Shown here one piece after another: positions 61,820 to 64,000 of a stretch of DNA of 64,000 bases. How positions within the stretch are numbered: the first letter of the stretch is position 1; every line of letters starts with the position of its first letter. Both the position numbers and the translations under genes were made by a program. The notes under the pieces were generated by a model that saw nothing but the letters and a program-made list of their open reading frames with translations, did no database searches and had not been told where the DNA came from. Location of the stretch: NCBI RefSeq assembly GCF_000407165.1, contig NZ_KE136479.1:2243464-2307463 (forward strand), written 5' to 3'. This DNA is from Enterococcus haemoperoxidus ATCC BAA-382. GTDB lineage: Bacteria; Bacillota; Bacilli; Lactobacillales; Enterococcaceae.

Positions 61820-63940
61820 TTATTGTTGTTTATAATCTGCATACGCATCTACAATGGCTTTAGCCATCAATTGATTTGGTCTGGTACTTTCACTTGTTAA
61901 ATGAGGTAAAATCACGCTGACAGCAATCTCAGGGTCATTGTACGGTGCATATGCAACCACATTACTGTTGTATGTAGCATGCTCCCCTACATTTGTCTCA
62001 GCAGTACCCGTTTTCGCAGCCATGTCTAATTTTGCCCCTTGCATATATTGTCCTGTAGTAAATGCACCTGAACCATGAACAACATCATAAAATCCTTGCT
62101 GAATGATATTCATTTGAGCTGGTGTAATATCAACTTTGTTTAATTCTTTTGGTGCAATTTCTTTTTTTAGATCACCGATTGCACCATCTGGATTATTATT
62201 GTAAATTCCCTGAACCAGATGCGGAGCAAATCGAGTGCCGCCATTTGCAACAGTTGAAGCATATTGAGCTAGTTGCATTGCTGTATACGTATCATATTGA
62301 CCGAAAGACAAATCAAGTAAATGACCCGGCATTGGCGCTAATTTAGGATCATCAAATGCAGTATTCGAAATCCCTGTAGATTCTCCTGGTAAATCGATCC
62401 CAGTCGAAACACCCATCCCATACTCACCAAATGTTTTGCGTAAAACATCAAATAAAGTACGATCTCCAGTTTGATAAGGGAGTTTCATATTATATTGATA
62501 GTCTGTTTTCATCATTTTTAATACCAGTTTCATCATATACGCATTCGATGAGTACTCCAATGCTTGTTCTGCGTTAAGCTGTATTTGATTTCCTGGAATC
62601 CTATTGAAAACAGAAGATTTCTGTTCACTTCCATATATTTGCAATGGTTCATCTATCAGAACATCGTTCCCAGTGATCACACCTTGTTCGTATCCTGCTG
62701 AAATCGTGGCTCCCTTAACGACAGAACCAGGTTCAAACGCTTTATTAATGGTTGCTAAAGGATTGGATGTTAATTCATTGGTTGCTAGATCTCGATCTAA
62801 AGCGACCATAGCCATGACAGCACCCGTTTTAGGATTCATAACCACTACATAAGCACCATCTGAATAATTAGCGTTTCCTGTGCCTAATAATTGTTGATAC
62901 TGCGACCGAACAACTTCTTCAATTTTTGTTTGAAAGCCTAAATCGATGGTTAATTTTAAATTATCCCCTTTTTCCCCTTCAGATAAAGGCTTTTGTGTAA
63001 CGATTTTTCCGTTACTATCTAACGTTACTTCTGATTCAGCTTTTTTCCCTTGAAGAACATCTTCGTATTGTTTTTCCAAATAGCTTGTTCCTACACGGTC
63101 ATTTCTTTCGTATCCTTTAGCTAAATACTCATCTGCTTCTTCTGCAGGTAATCCAGCTTTTTCTGAAGAAACTTTCCCTAAGATGCTTTTTAAAGCCATA
63201 TCTTGCGGATAATCACGATCCCAATCCATCCCTGTAGAAACACCAGCGATTTCTGAGGTGTGCTCACCAATTATGGCGATTTCGTCTTGCGTTACACCTT
63301 CATTTTTGATAAAAGCAGTATTCAGCTCAGACACAGCATTCATCCGTTTAAATATCGTCGCCGCTTTCATCGTATGCTCATCAAAATTTATTTCCTCGGG
63401 GGTTACTTTATCTACTGTTAATACGTATAAAGTACCCTGATCAGTGATTTTATTTCCTTTTTCATCTTGCTTATCTTGATCTGTTAAACGATCTTGAGCA
63501 ACTTTTAGGTTGTCAGGATTGGCTAACCAAAAATCTTTTTTGTCTCGTTCAGTTAATTCATCTGCCGGAACATCAATCAGATCATTTACTTTATTTGCAA
63601 CGGCCAATAGTTCTTCAGTCTTAACTTTCTTACCTCGTGTATATGTGATTGCCAGATTTGATTTATTTCCGACTAATACATTCCCAGAAGCGTCATAAAT
63701 TTGTCCTCTTGGTGCGCTGCTTTTGATTTTCAACGTAGAATTGGCATCCGCTTTTTCAGAAAATTGCTGTCCTTCCGCAATCTGCAAGTAGCCCAAGCGA
63801 ACAATCAATGCCACAAACAAACCAAAAATCACAAAAAACAATAAGTTCAAGCGGAACGGTATATGTGATTTTTTACTCTTTTGCGTCATTGGTTCTTCAT
63901 TATCTTTTTTTAATTTATCTAAAAAGCTCATTTTTTTCAT
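61820..63940 (-). CDS. pbpA: Class B penicillin-binding protein (PBP2b type)
   Basis: 706 residues. A cytosolic tail and one membrane helix (about 29-53) precede the dimerisation domain (PRGQIYDASGNVLVGN) and the transpeptidase domain. The transpeptidase motifs are SVVK in EPGSVVKG, SSN in EYSSNAYMM, and KTGTAET. It crosslinks peptidoglycan. Position beside rpmG resembles E. faecalis pbpA; the symbol rests on that resemblance. GGAGG is 11 bases before the ATG. The 60 bp beyond are the start of its upstream region. Confidence 0.92.
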   Translation of the reverse strand: MKKMSFLDKLKKDNEEPMTQKSKKSHIPFRLNLLFFVIFGLFVALIVRLGYLQIAEGQQFSEKADANSTLKIKSSAPRGQIYDASGNVLVGNKSNLAITYTRGKKVKTEELLAVANKVNDLIDVPADELTERDKKDFWLANPDNLKVAQDRLTDQDKQDEKGNKITDQGTLYVLTVDKVTPEEINFDEHTMKAATIFKRMNAVSELNTAFIKNEGVTQDEIAIIGEHTSEIAGVSTGMDWDRDYPQDMALKSILGKVSSEKAGLPAEEADEYLAKGYERNDRVGTSYLEKQYEDVLQGKKAESEVTLDSNGKIVTQKPLSEGEKGDNLKLTIDLGFQTKIEEVVRSQYQQLLGTGNANYSDGAYVVVMNPKTGAVMAMVALDRDLATNELTSNPLATINKAFEPGSVVKGATISAGYEQGVITGNDVLIDEPLQIYGSEQKSSVFNRIPGNQIQLNAEQALEYSSNAYMMKLVLKMMKTDYQYNMKLPYQTGDRTLFDVLRKTFGEYGMGVSTGIDLPGESTGISNTAFDDPKLAPMPGHLLDLSFGQYDTYTAMQLAQYASTVANGGTRFAPHLVQGIYNNNPDGAIGDLKKEIAPKELNKVDITPAQMNIIQQGFYDVVHGSGAFTTGQYMQGAKLDMAAKTGTAETNVGEHATYNSNVVAYAPYNDPEIAVSVILPHLTSESTRPNQLMAKAIVDAYADYKQQ

Positions 63941-64000
63941 TTATCATTAATCCTCCATATGAGAAAAGTCTCGCTTCTCTATTGTAACGAAAAAATACAA

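Overview
This window is low-GC Firmicute chromosome, almost certainly an Enterococcus close to the E. faecalis group. The evidence is the gene set: class III ribonucleotide reductase nrdDG, galKETR, a glpK-glpO-glpF locus with a peroxide-forming glycerophosphate oxidase, two Mga-type regulators, a WxL-domain surface cluster, an LPXTG-like adhesin, a LytR-CpsA-Psr protein, and a class B PBP beside rpmG. No rRNA, tRNA or CRISPR was seen. All annotation is by eye from sequence and translated products; no database search was run.

Layout. 1-2 kb: the end of a BceAB-like ABC exporter. 2-6 kb: nrdD and nrdG behind a promoter with two NrdR boxes, separated by five copies of a 122-bp palindromic repeat. 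6-10.6 kb: an SDR oxidoreductase, then a leftward HD hydrolase-dinB-photolyase run whose promoter carries a LexA-type box. 10.6-12.3 kb: PII protein and ammonium channel. 12.5-23.6 kb: the conserved replication/repair block (dnaX, ebfC, recR ... tmk, darA, holB, ricT, yabA, rsmI). It is interrupted by a decayed integrative-element relic between ebfC and recR, and by an adhesin and an O-methyltransferase between recR and tmk. 24-27 kb: an Mga-type regulator divergent from a secreted Ig-like/sortase-like protein. 27-32 kb: the galKETR operon. 32-39 kb: a DUF3042 gene with a second 122-bp repeat array, an FAD protein, and the operon fau-gluP-yqgQ-glcK-rhodanese, which carries a palindromic insertion flanked by 16-bp direct repeats. 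40-49 kb: Na/Pi cotransporter, glycerol genes, a second Mga-type regulator with an FAD disulfide-reductase-like gene. 49-51 kb: a LytR-CpsA-Psr gene behind what reads as an M-box (magnesium) riboswitch. 52-56.3 kb: WxL cluster. 56.8-59.4 kb: small accessory genes. 59.6-61.6 kb: a 2-kb island bounded by 20-bp copies of the rpmG 3' end, holding a secreted protein, an ArsD-like protein and a dead integrase. 61.5-64 kb: rpmG and a class B PBP.

The signal running through the window that ordinary genes do not explain is a family of fold-back elements at gene boundaries. Three loci (nrdD-nrdG, galE-galT, downstream of the DUF3042 gene) carry units in which the distance from a 5' AAAAGC/T to a 3' AGCTAGAT is exactly 116 bp. 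The arms differ between loci but remain self-complementary. A fourth, related-looking element sits in the yqg/glcK operon with an apparent target duplication. These may be relatives of the EFAR miniature palindromic elements described in E. faecalis. Other items worth attention are the M-box in front of a cell-wall gene, the SOS-type control of the HD-dinB-phr run, and the rpmG island.
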